From NCBI RefSeq assembly GCF_036417845.1, contig NC_089979.1, forward strand, positions 20,478,458-20,542,457: a DNA stretch of 64,000 nucleotides. The letters are read 5' to 3'. Positions 49,141-61,300 of this stretch are shown here, in pieces. Every line of letters begins with the position of its first letter. The first letter of the stretch is position 1. The stretch comes from Apteryx mantelli (lineage: Eukaryota > Chordata > Aves > Apterygiformes > Apterygidae). The notes under the pieces are model-generated. The model was not told where the DNA came from. It saw only the letters and a program-made list of their open reading frames with translations, and searched no databases. A program made the position numbers and the translations under genes.

Positions 49141-52100
49141 ATTCGTTCTTTGGTCTGGTGTCTTACAGGTTTGTTTTTTTTTTCTTTCATCAATGTGATG
49201 TCCTTTTTACAACTTCATTGAGAATATTAATGTAAATCGAGATATACAAAAGGTAATGTGAACTTTGCTGCTTTCTATGTTCATGTTCAGTTTCAATTAT
49301 TGGATCTAGTAAACCCAAATGAAAGTTACATAAGCTTTGCACAGTTAAAAATGTTTTTATTAAGTATCTCCATTCCTCTTAAGTTCTTGTAGGAATTCAG
49401 ATGTACATGAATTAAGTATGTCTAAAACCTGTCATTCTTTTAGGTAGGCCAAGTTTGTCCTAAGTGCATAGTAATATAAAATGATTTTAAAATTTGTCCT
49501 ATTGGTATTGAGGGCATTTGCTGAACTGCAAAGATGTGTAACAAAATCACAAAACCTTACTCGTGAATTATATTAAATGCTACTTTTAGCAAACTGTGCT
49601 TCCTATTATAGAGTAAAAAACATGTTTAAAATTATCATTTGTATTATGCTTTAAATATTAACTGTAAATTCGTTACATTTAACTTTTACAAAAATTTTGT
49701 ACACACATGAAAATGATCTTAGAATGATTAAAAACACTTCTGTAACATATCATATTGCACTGTTAAAAGTGTAAATGCAGAAAGAATACTGGTATATCTG
49801 TTGTTTCTTTCCAACCAGCAACTGAATTCTGCCAAAATTTTATTTTTCTACATATTGGATTGTCTGAGGCTTTGCATTCCAAATGCACAGTTTACTGTGG
49901 AGCTAATAACTTGTAAATAGCTTTGATAACAGCAGCAGTGTAACTGGCCCAACAGACTGCTATATTACATTAACTTACCCTAAGAGTTTCAGAAATTTCC
50001 ACCATTTGAGGGTTTTTCATACTATACCAAATATATTCTGTAAAACCATTTTCATGCATATACCATTGAATTAATTTCAAGTGTAAATCCACCTAAATTA
50101 TGACTTGTGCCAGTTACAACGGAAGAAGCTTTAAAACAACCCAAAAACTAAAAGGCTGGGCAGCAGAAGTTTGTGTGGTTTACCTGAAAAATGATTAAGA
50201 GGGCTAAATGTCATACAGTTGAACTCTATGAATTTGCACTAATGAATGACTTGGTGACCCACTACCAACTGCTGAATCTTGTGAATCTGTGAGTAAGTGA
50301 ACAAAATAAAAGAAAAAAAAAAGAAAAGACAGCACATTGCAAAAATGTACTTGGTTTGTTTTGGTGATTTAAGCTGTCTCATAACTGCAATAGTTTTTCC
50401 TGTGGATGTGAGGAAGAAGTAACCTGTGGCCTTCTGTACATGTATATTAGTATGTGATCTATTAATTGGCTTCAAAGGACTGGCTAAAAGTTTGGCTCTT
50501 AAGGAAAAAGGGAAAATTTATGTACTGCTCTGTGTGTGTATAAGTTAGACATCCTGGGACCAGAAATTACAGTAATAATGCATTGAAACTTTTTATTTCT
50601 GTTCCCATCCATATTTCTCAAAGTTCAGCTGTATTTGGGGGGAGGGAGGAAGAAAGATCTGGAGAGAGGAAAGCAGTGAAGACTGGATCAGATAAGGGAA
50701 CCAATGAGATGATATTACTCAAGGGAGCTACTCTGTAGTTGCTTAGTTCATTCTGCTCCTTTCTTCCTGCAAGCAAGTAATCAGCTGCTCTTTTCTAAGC
50801 TCACAAAGATCTTTACCTGGTACCTGGATAGCTTTCTTCTATGTGCAGATGCTGTTCTTCAGGGCAGAAAAGATGCAGAAGGTGTCGCTGCAACAAGCCT
50901 ACTAGCAGTTATTTTGTGAATGGCAGATGTTTTTTTAAGTGTTTTAAGTGTTTTGTTTAAGTTTGAAGAACCTGTGCCAACATCTCAAATGCAGTATGCA
51001 TCATCCACCCCTGGACTTCAGAATGCTGAATACGTTTTGATGTCCTACATCAAGAATAAGAAATTTATTTTACTGTAGTGGAGAAAACCATCTTTTAACT
51101 AGTTTCATGATTTGAGATCAGAATTAAAGCATTAGACTGCCTCTTAGCTGCAAATTTTTATTACTGACTTGGAATGAGCTTGGCATGGTGACCTAGCCAG
51201 TTTGCCTTCCCTACATCTGCATCTGTTTCCTCCTCTATAGATCACAACATGCTTCTCTTATTAAAACAAGCACTAGGTATTTATAGTTTGTTCTAGATTG
51301 CTAGACTTGCTACTGCTAATACCATGCATGTTTAAGACTAACATTTTTTCATGATAAGGTCCTATTTTTCTGTTAGTAAATTGGAAAATATTTCTGGAAA
51401 ATTGTGAATATTCATGATGCAAATTTTCAGTGCTGGGTATCTAACTTAGGTTAAATTTTTTTTTTTTTTTTTGGTGGAAGTTCATGCTAAAATATTAGCA
51501 AGAATGAAGACTTGACTTTATCTTTACAAGTGAACTCCTTAATCTTCTTCAACATTTTAGCCCTGCCTTTCTAATGTATTAGGAATATGCATTCCTGCTG
51601 TCATAATAGTCTAGGAGAAGAAGGGTGTATGTCCAGCAGGCATGGTTTCGGCCACTAAACTCTCCGAATTCACATCCTCTCAAAATGCAAAACATAATCA
51701 GACTTCACAAAAAGCTGCTGCTTGCAATTGCTGCAGTAGCAGACACAAAGGGATTTGCAAGTGGTCCCTGCTTCACCTTTTGTTTAGTTTTTGCTTTTCT
51801 TAGCCCTTCTTGCAGTTCAGTGTACAGGAATTAAGGTTGCTTGTGCAGCCTTACTCAGAAGTCTGTAAGAATATCTGAAAGGGTGAATGTACCTTATAGT
51901 ACTATCAAAGGTTGTTGAATCATGCAGGAAGGACAATGCTCTAGAAATTAGTTGCAGCTTTATAGTTAAGTAATAGCCCTATACTTCCTTTCTTTAAAGT
52001 TCCTGTTTCTTATTATTCCATATACAAAGCAACTTACAGCTGAGCAATGTAGAAATTTAACTCGGAAAATGTGCAACCTGTGTCCTAGTCTCTCCCCAAC

Positions 52101-52199
52101 TACTTGTCTATGAAGCCCTTCATTCCCATATATGTCAACGGACAGGATCATGTAATAAAACAACTATGTGACAGTTCAACTGAAACTAGACATAGGCAG
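49141..52199. other. Region between the convergent WWP1 and RMDN1 3' ends
   Basis: No open frame here looks like a gene. It may include a longer WWP1 3' UTR (another AATAAA on the + strand at 50305-50310) or a longer RMDN1 3' UTR (AATAAA on the - strand at 51064-51069, 51157-51162 and 50592-50597). I see no mobile element in it. Confidence 0.6.
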
Positions 52200-52218
52200 A
52201 GCAAGTTCAGGCTATATC

Positions 52219-52224
52219 TTTAAT
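52219..52224 (-). terminator. Candidate RMDN1 poly(A) signal (ATTAAA)
   Basis: On the minus strand this reads ATTAAA, the commonest variant signal, about 115 nt after the RMDN1 stop. Several AATAAA hexamers occur further downstream, so the true end is uncertain. Confidence 0.4.
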
Positions 52225-52336
52225 AAATGGATTCAACAGAACAGTAGTAGTGGTTTTTTTTTGTTTGTTTGTTTTTTTCTTTTTCCCCTATGCTGGTCAC
52301 ACATGAGGTTTTGAATTCCCAGGATCTTGTTTCTTG

Positions 52337-52375
52337 TTATATAGAATTAAGCAGCTCCAAAGCTTCTTTCTGAAC
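52337..52375 (-). CDS. RMDN1: RMDN1 last coding exon
   Basis: After a T-rich acceptor ending in TTTTAG, the exon encodes V-Q-K-E-A-L-E-L-L-N-S-I and then TAA. It joins in phase 0 to D-K-Q of the previous exon. The helix pattern matches the human ending E-A-A-Q-L-L but is shorter. It is the least certain RMDN1 exon because of its small size (39 nt). Confidence 0.78.
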   Translation of the reverse strand, partial: VQKEALELLNSI

Positions 52376-55300
52376 CTAAAAGGAAAAGAATATAGTAATA
52401 AGAAAACAATGCCATATAGATAAAGGTTCTTCCAATAGACCTTATCCTGCAAGCACCCAGATGTTTCACAACAGTCTACAAATCAGTACCCTCCTAGGAT
52501 AAGTCAATTCCCTTTTCATAGTTTAAGATGCTCAACATGACCATGAATGGAAATAAAACTGCTTAAGCCAGTGCCTTAAGTGTAGTAATTCACTTTAGAA
52601 TTTATTTGGGTTGAACACAGACAATGAGCTCTTAGTTTGCTATAGTCAAACAGTAGCGTGTGAGTTTTCCTGTTTCTGGCCCTAACTGTCCTTGGGTTTT
52701 CAGAACTACACAGTGGCTAATGGAGAAGTGTGAGAAGACTGTTTCTGAGACTCCTCTTACCTAGGGGTTCTGTGTAAAATTTAAGAAAATCTGAAATTCA
52801 TCTCTAACATTGATATTAAAAATAAAAAGCTTCTGGCCCTGACAAAGCAGTGCAGACAATGTAAGCCAGGCAATGCAGATAAAGAAGTTCTGAGTATCTG
52901 CTTCTATGCCAAATGCAGAGACAAGAATTTCAGGGTTTTTTGCATGGGTAAGTTTCCATGTTACCGGACTATGAAGTCTAGTTCCCATCTTTGTGACACC
53001 AATGAATTTTGCAGCATGACCCAGAGAATGGAGAAAGTACCACTTAGCAGCTACATGCCCTTCTAGGAAATACAAGTTTGTACCAGAAGTCCAGCCACTG
53101 CTGCTGCAGATGACTGGTTTAACAGCTTAGCTATTGCACAAAAATCACTACTGGCTTTTTGCCTGGTTCCTAAAGGAAGTAAGGCTTCTGGATGCACGTG
53201 AGAAACAAGTGATCACATCCACTCATAACCGTTGAAGGAACTGACTAATTTCATACATAGCTGAAACCACTACTTCTTTAAGTTACTGAATTCCTACACA
53301 TCTTCCAAAATAGTGGATGAAAGGAATCTTTACTCATATTTCTACTGAAAGAGGTTACTGAAGGATCTCACTCTTTGTAGGAGAAACTTCAGTCAATCAT
53401 CAGTTTGAGCCTTACAAGAGAATCTGCAAAGGAGGGAAAACTCGACTAGTGTTTTTTCCGATACCTGAAGTACAAAATCCAACTGAAGTGTTTCTTACAA
53501 TTCGGATGTTCAGAATGCCACAACTTATTTGGATGTTTGCTGTAACAGTTAAAGCATGATCTCACACTGCAGCTTTATGGTAAGTGAATTAGAAGTCAAC
53601 TAACCATACGAAAAACCAATTGGAAATCAGGCTTTGTAAGTCCTGATTCTACCAGAATTACTTGTTTACTGAAAATGATTACAATTACTGTGGTTTACAC
53701 TCAATGCAGTGCTAGGTCTGAACAAGCCTAATAGCCTTCTAGCTGCACTGTATGCATTTAGGTAGGAAGCAGACACCAATCTGTGCCTGTCCAAACCAGG
53801 ATCCTTCTGAGCAGTTCAAAAAAGGTAAGTAAGTAAGTGTCTCATGGCAGTTGCAAAAAGTATATTACCTCCATTTGTCTCAATTCAGATAGGCTAAATA
53901 TCTCCCTAGATGCCTAGAAAGAAATGCAAGGCTAGATTTTATGGCTCTAGCAAGTTTTGGTATGTCCACGCTTTCTTCTTGCTGTTTGTGATTCCACTAA
54001 AGGGGTTTTCTTTAGCTCTTTTTAAAGATGACATTTACCTTTTTAGTTTTAGGCACAGGAAAGCTGAATCTGTGCTTATATAGCCATAGGTTATCTACCT
54101 TAACTTGAATAACACAGTTAAGGGTGGATTATTATTAGCACTTAAAAAAAAAAATCACAAAGGAGGAAGAATAACAGTTCTTTATTAATAGAAAACTTCC
54201 AACCATTGTGTTCAGATTACACAACATAGTTTTTTGTGTCTGGATGTAATCCTGGAATAACTGCTGAATTATAGTTTACTCTGAAGTAATTTTATACGTT
54301 TCACTGCTGTAATGTCACACGTTGGCTATAATACATGACTGCACTGTTACAATTCTTAACTTTCTACCTGTTTGTCCTCCTCTGTATGTGCAGGATATTC
54401 CTTGGCTTTGCTTAACCACAAAAGAGCCATCTTTTTGTTGTTTAACTTCAGGTATGCCTTTCCCAAAAAGAGCAAGTTTTTGCTGTAGAAATTGGGATCA
54501 GCTGTACAGAAACAAGAAAAAAAGCTTTGAATGATAGTGAGCAGCATACTATCAAAGTCATGACAGTAGCATCACTCCTTTAAACATTTACTTCAGAAAA
54601 GATGAATACCATTCTGGTCTTGGATTAGAAGGAAGCCAATGTAAAAGTTTTGCTTGCTAAACTTTAGTCTTAAATACAGTTATGTTAGCCAGTAGTTAAC
54701 AAATTAACACACTAAATGAAAGTAAGTCTGTGACAAAGGGAAGCATGGAGTTTATGCATATCATCAACAGCTTCTCTTTGTAAATTTTGTGATTCTGTGG
54801 ACATAGGTGCAACCAGAAATGCAGCCAGCTTAGCCCGTGTCTGCAAGAAAATAAAGGGCCTGTCTCCTAGCTTCAAATCATGTACACATGTATGATAATA
54901 GCTTTTGCGACATGAAAAAAAAAAACCCACCCCAAAACAAACCACAACTAAAAAACTTGTTTGTACCCAGCTTTCTCTCTTTTTTTTAAGGAGAAGTTAC
55001 AAAGTTGCTTTTATGAAACATGGTTTTGGTTCTTGACTGCTATTAAAAGACTAGTCTTGCCTACTGTCTTGCCTACTGTTCATGCTTGTTAGAGCACAAG
55101 CTTTCTCTGCTGTTCAGTCTAAGGTCAGGAGTCAAAATGCTGGTAACCAAATTACAAATGTGTATAATAACCAAATAGTACTCGGTAAAGGCAGGTAAAT
55201 GCCTAGCCAATAAAGTGTAGTTTTGTCAGGATGAGAGAGCCCGGCAGCAGCAGTGCTGCCTGCTCCCATCCCCTAACAGATGGATCTGTGACCTGCTGTA

Positions 55301-58300
55301 GTCTAGAATATGCACTGACTTCAATAATAAGCTCTAACTGTGCCTATGCTTAAAAGACTACTATATTAAAGATAGTTACTTATGTGTAGACAGAAGGTAG
55401 ATACGTAGAGCTATAATGATTCTTTCAAAACCACTTCAAGATTTGCTAAATTTTTTTTCAGTCATTGACTATATTCTGTCCTTATTGATATTTGTAATTC
55501 AGCAAACAAGGTTCATAGCTATAGAAAAGGAGGCAGAACTTGGCCCACTGAGGTCAGTCAACCCCCCCCAATATTTGACACTATCTTTTTACAGGTAAAT
55601 GTAAGCAGGAGATTTGGAGCCAAATTTTGAGATTAAGTCCATTAATTAATGTTTTATTTCAAGTCATCATGCATTAAAAAAAAATAATCATTTTACAAGC
55701 AAAACTACAAGGATTACCTTCTTCTGCCATGTGGAAATAATGAAGAGCCTGTAAAAAGTAAGGTTGTCTTCCTTAAAATGGAGCGTATGGAACACAGTAA
55801 TCCACCTAAAGTCCTATGGATTCTCAACATAGCTGAAGAGGGACTTGTCTTTCAGTCCCTGATGTTCAGCATACTGCTGATGGTTCTCATTCAGTATGCA
55901 ATCGAAACAGAAGTGTTCTCAACAGAACTGCTTAGCAGTTATTCCCCAGCCAATATTTGCACAGTTTATTATTCCTCCATAAGAACAGTACCTTATATTT
56001 CTCCCTAACAACTTTGATGTTGTACTTTCAGTCTTCAACTTGTCAAGATCACTGTGAATTTTATTTCTACCTTCCAGTTTATCTGCAGTGCCTCCCAGCC
56101 AATCTCATGTATAAATTTAATAGATGAAACAAATTTTATCATTCAGATCACCAATGTGGACAAATACTTCATCTAGAACAGATTCCTATGGAATGCTGGT
56201 TAGTGTCCTCCTATTTGAGAACAAACATTTATGAAAAAACACATTTTTCAGCTAGTTTTCCATAATGCACATTAGAAATTTAAGTCCATTCCCACCTCCT
56301 CCTGATGTTACCAACTACAGGGAAAATACTGTCAAAGGACTTTTTTTTTTTATTTAAGTGTGGAAGTATCTACAAAACAGTCTGTACTGAAACTGCAGAA
56401 GTTTGTTACCAATATGGCTCAACCACAAACTCTGTGACAAGTTTACTTCTTCAGCCACATTACTGCAGAACTCATTGCTAGGAATGGTAAGATTCTACAT
56501 TACTAAAAATCCTGGCTGACACTTTGTATTCTGAGACCAATTTTTTGCCAAATTTGCAAGCCTGACATTCTTGACATGTTTGCTTTCTTTTTCAATCAGA
56601 ACATGACTGTTCAGGGAAGGCAAGCAGCCTTCTACAATTATTTTTAGTGACTCTTCACCTCTGCACACCTTAAAAAAGACAAAACATTGTGAGTCAAATA
56701 TTTGGTTGTTCCACTAGCAAACGTAGACTACAGCAGCTGCAGGAACTTTCTTACTGCCAATTTAATTTCAGTTTTGTATGTGCAAGTTGTTTAAATAACA
56801 AATGTGCTGTATTAGATACCCTAGAATATAGGCATCTGGACTATATGTTTTAGGTTGCCTGATAACAGCATGTATTTAGAAATTTTCATAGCAAAAAAAA
56901 ACAACACAACAACAAAAATTCATTCAACCCAACTCAAATAAAGAACCCCCAAAGTGTAGCCAGAGGATGAGAAGGTATTTGTTCATGGAAAGTAACAAAA
57001 CAAGCTACTTTATTTTTGCATTTCATGAAAAGGAGAGAAAATTCTAGTACTCCTATCAAATAAGTACATGGTCTAACATCACCGTATAAACCATCAGTAC
57101 CAGAAGTGGTACAGACAGTTATCTGTGACAGATGTCATCTGTGATAACACACCAAGTTAGATACAACTTGTTAATCTCTGCTGCACAAACTACATTAAAT
57201 CATTTTCATGAAATTCTTGTTCTGGATGTGCCATAGCTAAAAAAAAAAAAAAAAAAAAAAAAAGGATTTTTATCTGTTTCTTAGATGTCCCTCGCTGTGC
57301 TGTTATATTCCCATTTTATTAATGATAGCTGTAAACTCTCAAATCCATGCTTATTTTGTGAATTCTAGGCTACTCCTGGTGTCAGCTATTCACAAAATCC
57401 ATTAGCAGTTTTGTACAGGAAATCCTCTATATTGTTCATCGTTTTAAGAACTTCAGTGAGGCCAGCTGTGGTAGGAAAGTCAGTGAAAGTGTATCAATGG
57501 CTTTGGCGGGGCGGAATAATCTGTGAAACATTTTCATATTGTACCTCTTTATATGTGGATGTTGGAGGTGTTGCAAATAGCATTGCAGCTATTTTCCTTT
57601 GGTACCATGGCATTTCAGCAAAGGAGTAACACCTGCAGTAGAAGGAAACATTTGTACATGCACTTCACATTTCTCGTCTTTTGGACTTGTATATCTCAGA
57701 TCTTAGACGTCCGATAATTTATTACCAAGAACCACAACACCTGCAGCCATATTACAAGTTCTGTAAGCAAGCTGTTACAACTGTACAACGCAACTGCAAG
57801 ATGTCCAAAACTACTGCCAAATTCTGCTAAAGAAGTTTTTGTGCATCTTTCTGGAGAACTGTTACTGCATTAGACAGAACTGGAGACTCAGGTATCACCC
57901 ATGAGACAGCCATTTTGCTTGTAGTGTTTTGACCATTTATTGCATATTTACTATTGTTTTAAAACATTTGCAATGAATCATCTCACTGCCTGACCTCAGC
58001 ATTACCTTGTTTCTTCTCATTTATTAACATGCAAAAGCAGATCAACAGTATATTCCTGAAAGATTCTGATCTATAGAAATGAAAACAGACCTAAAACTAC
58101 TGCATTCTAGGCTAGTCCCTTCTACTCAGTATTAAGTCACCTATCTTAGAGATGCTTAAAGGATTAAACATTTGGTAAGTATTTCAAATACATAATACAC
58201 TCTGGGGTAAATGTTAAAACAATACTGTTCACACTCTCGCACAGTGATTAGAAATGTATTTCTGATTCTTCACTGTGCATAACAACATACAAGGAGGTAA

Positions 58301-61300
58301 AAGATGAAGGAATACAAGTATGATAGTTTTTTGGGGCAGGGTGGGAAAACAAACTGAGTTGAAATTCCCTCCTCCATCAGGTTATTAGATGTACCCTATC
58401 AGAAATACCAGTACAACAGGTTTAATCCATGATACACTACAAAGAGGGGAAGGGGGGGGGGGGAAGAATTCAAGAATCAGCTGACACCAATAATTAGTAC
58501 TTTCAAATGTACGATATGGAAATATTTTAATGCCAAAAGCAATGATGTCTTAAGTACCTTTACATCACATGCTTCCTGCCTCAAAACGAACCTTTAGGCT
58601 CACTGAATCTGTAGTGTACAAACATCTGAACTACTGCAGTGGTTAGGTCACATGGGAATGAGTGGTGGATGATGAAAAACCGGAGTAATTTCATAGACTA
58701 ACAAAAAAACTTGGAGCGGCAGATTGCAGTTTACTCCAGTTTTCAAGAGTCCAGAAAAAGCCACAGAACGGGTGGCTGTGATTTCCTCCACTCGCACCCC
58801 ACCTTTAAAACCATGAGTCCTCTGGCCTCTTTATTTTCACCCTCACAGTCTCACATTAGAGACGTCCTATGAAACGATGAAAGTTTTGGCCTCTTTCTGA
58901 CAGATACAGCCTTTCCTATTGTTTATCTGGAGTCTCTCATTAATACATAAGAAATACCAGTTTCAACCAAACCGCTTCCACAGTACGCCCTAGTCTGTAA
59001 GGAAAGTTATACTTCCAGTCCTTCACCTGCTACCTAATGAGTAGCACTCAATCTCTGATGTATGCTATGGAAATCTTAAGTCTGCAAAATGAGTTGTTAT
59101 ATTTTAATACAGTAGAACTGAAACAAAGCCAAATACAGTTTCATCTTTTGATTTGTCTAAGAATTAACAGCCGGACCTTTTCAACACATGACTTACTGTA
59201 CACTTTCAAAAGGTTTTCATATTTGCATCAGCTACTTACGAGCCACTGAATTATCCCAAGCATTTCTGCAATACATTCCAAATTGCTCAGCTGTTTTATA
59301 ATCTGGCACATTTTTTCTTTGTCATAAGCTAACTTTTGCTTGAAAATACAACACCTTACCAAATGCCCATAAGATGAATTGACGTAGCATCTTTTGGATT
59401 CAGTTCAATGGCTTTCTAGTGAGGCGGGGGGAAAAAAACAAAGATGTAAAAAGTTGTTCTGCCACATTTAGATTAAAATAGATATATGTGTGTGTGTGTG
59501 TTTTATATACATTTTACATATATATAAAAATAAAAATAAATGTAGACTTTTTTTAATCTGAGCCAGATTAACTGTGTGCAGAATTTCAAGATGTACAGTA
59601 TTTATTCAGTGCACATCTGAATCTGTCCACCTCCAAATAACTGAAGATACCAATGGATTTAAAGCACTTACATTTAGTAGGAGTAAGAGTTTCACATGAG
59701 ACTCAGTGTGTTCACAATTTGATATAATTTCTGGTGATATAAACCGAGTCAGTAGCCCTTTTTCTTCTCCACTATTTGACAATACACAGCTACAGATATG
59801 GCCACGCATCCATTTCTCAATAGCACAGCTATATTTTATTTATTCCTAACAGGTGTCAGAAGTGCTTCAGCTAATTCAAGCACTCTATTCTGTAGTGACT
59901 CAGTTTACTGCAGGAGCCAACTGGTATTCCTTGGGGCTAGGGGCATCCAGGATTAACATAACTGGAAAATCAAAGTGTCATCAGGAGATCAGAAGTACAC
60001 TTGCAAATTTTCATGAAAATCAGTTCACAACTCTCATCATCTATGTATTAGACATTAATCCTGTTGCCAAGAAAAAAAAAGAAACCAAAAAAACCAACAA
60101 ATTACCTTACCTGGAAGTGCTCTTTGATAACAAAGGCGTTAGCAATTTTAGCCTTGATTCCTTCATAATCTCCAACATCACTGATACAAATTGCATACCA
60201 CTATGATTGAAAGCACAAAAATAAAATATTTAATAAAGCACTATAATCAAACAGTGAACTCTTTAATAAAACAAACAAAAAAAACAGACCCACCACCACC
60301 AATAACAACCAAACAAGAGTTGTAATGAACAGTTTAAATAGTGGCAGAGCAACCTGCTAGTCTCCCCAGAAAAGGGAATCAACATCCTCTTATCAAAGAT
60401 GCCAGAAAAACTGACTATATTTTGTTGCCTCTCTGCTGGCCAGAGAATAGGAACAAAGAGAAGAAGGAGAGGAGAAAAAAGAAAAAAGAGCAAGTGCACG
60501 TGAGCAGAAAGAAACCAGAACCTGAAATCTTTTCAGTGAAACTCTATAAACCCACTAGTGTGCACAGAGACAGCACGCTGGGTGTGTGAAACTTTTTCCA
60601 GGGTACATCAGACAAGCAGACCAGCTGCAGTGAAGCTAATCAGTCACCTCTTTCTGTGGTCCTGAATACATTTAACCAATTACCATTTCCTGTATACAGG
60701 AAACAGAGCTGCAAAACTCTGAACCCTGATCTTAGAAACAAGTTAGTGAGTAATGAAAAGTTAAGTCTCACTCACTCTCAACTGAAATGTTAAACTGTGT
60801 TGGAGTTTGCTGAAAGACAGAACAATGACATTCGTTCCAAGCTTCTACTGTCAGAAATCGAAGGACAACAAGATTTCAATTAAGTTATTTTGCTTCGCTC
60901 ACCTTGTGGGCTGCAAAGTTTGATTCGTTTTTTTCAAGTGCCTTTTTTGCATACTCAAGGGCTTCATAAACCAGTTGCTTTTTCTCCTCTGCAGAAGTAC
61001 TACTAAGCTGAGCTAGATCACGTGATGCCCGTGCCAGCCTCCACCACAGCTCTGCATCCTCACTAGTTATGAGCAAAAACACTAATGTTTTAAAATAATA
61101 ATGGCAACAAAGCAACGAAAGGTCTCAAATCAACTTCTTAATACATATCTCAAGTGGGTGAGAAGACAACAGTGGATCATCTGTGATTCTATGCTATATA
61201 CAATCAGAGGGTAAAAAAGCAAAACAAACAGAAGCAGATGCAAGCCCTTCATTACAGAATGTCTAATGATACCTTCGTCATGCCACTTTGATCTGCGGAA

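Noticed and set aside
59853..60206. 117-codon plus-strand open frame
   Set aside because: It overlaps an RMDN1 exon on the opposite strand (60111-60200) and shows no protein family signature.
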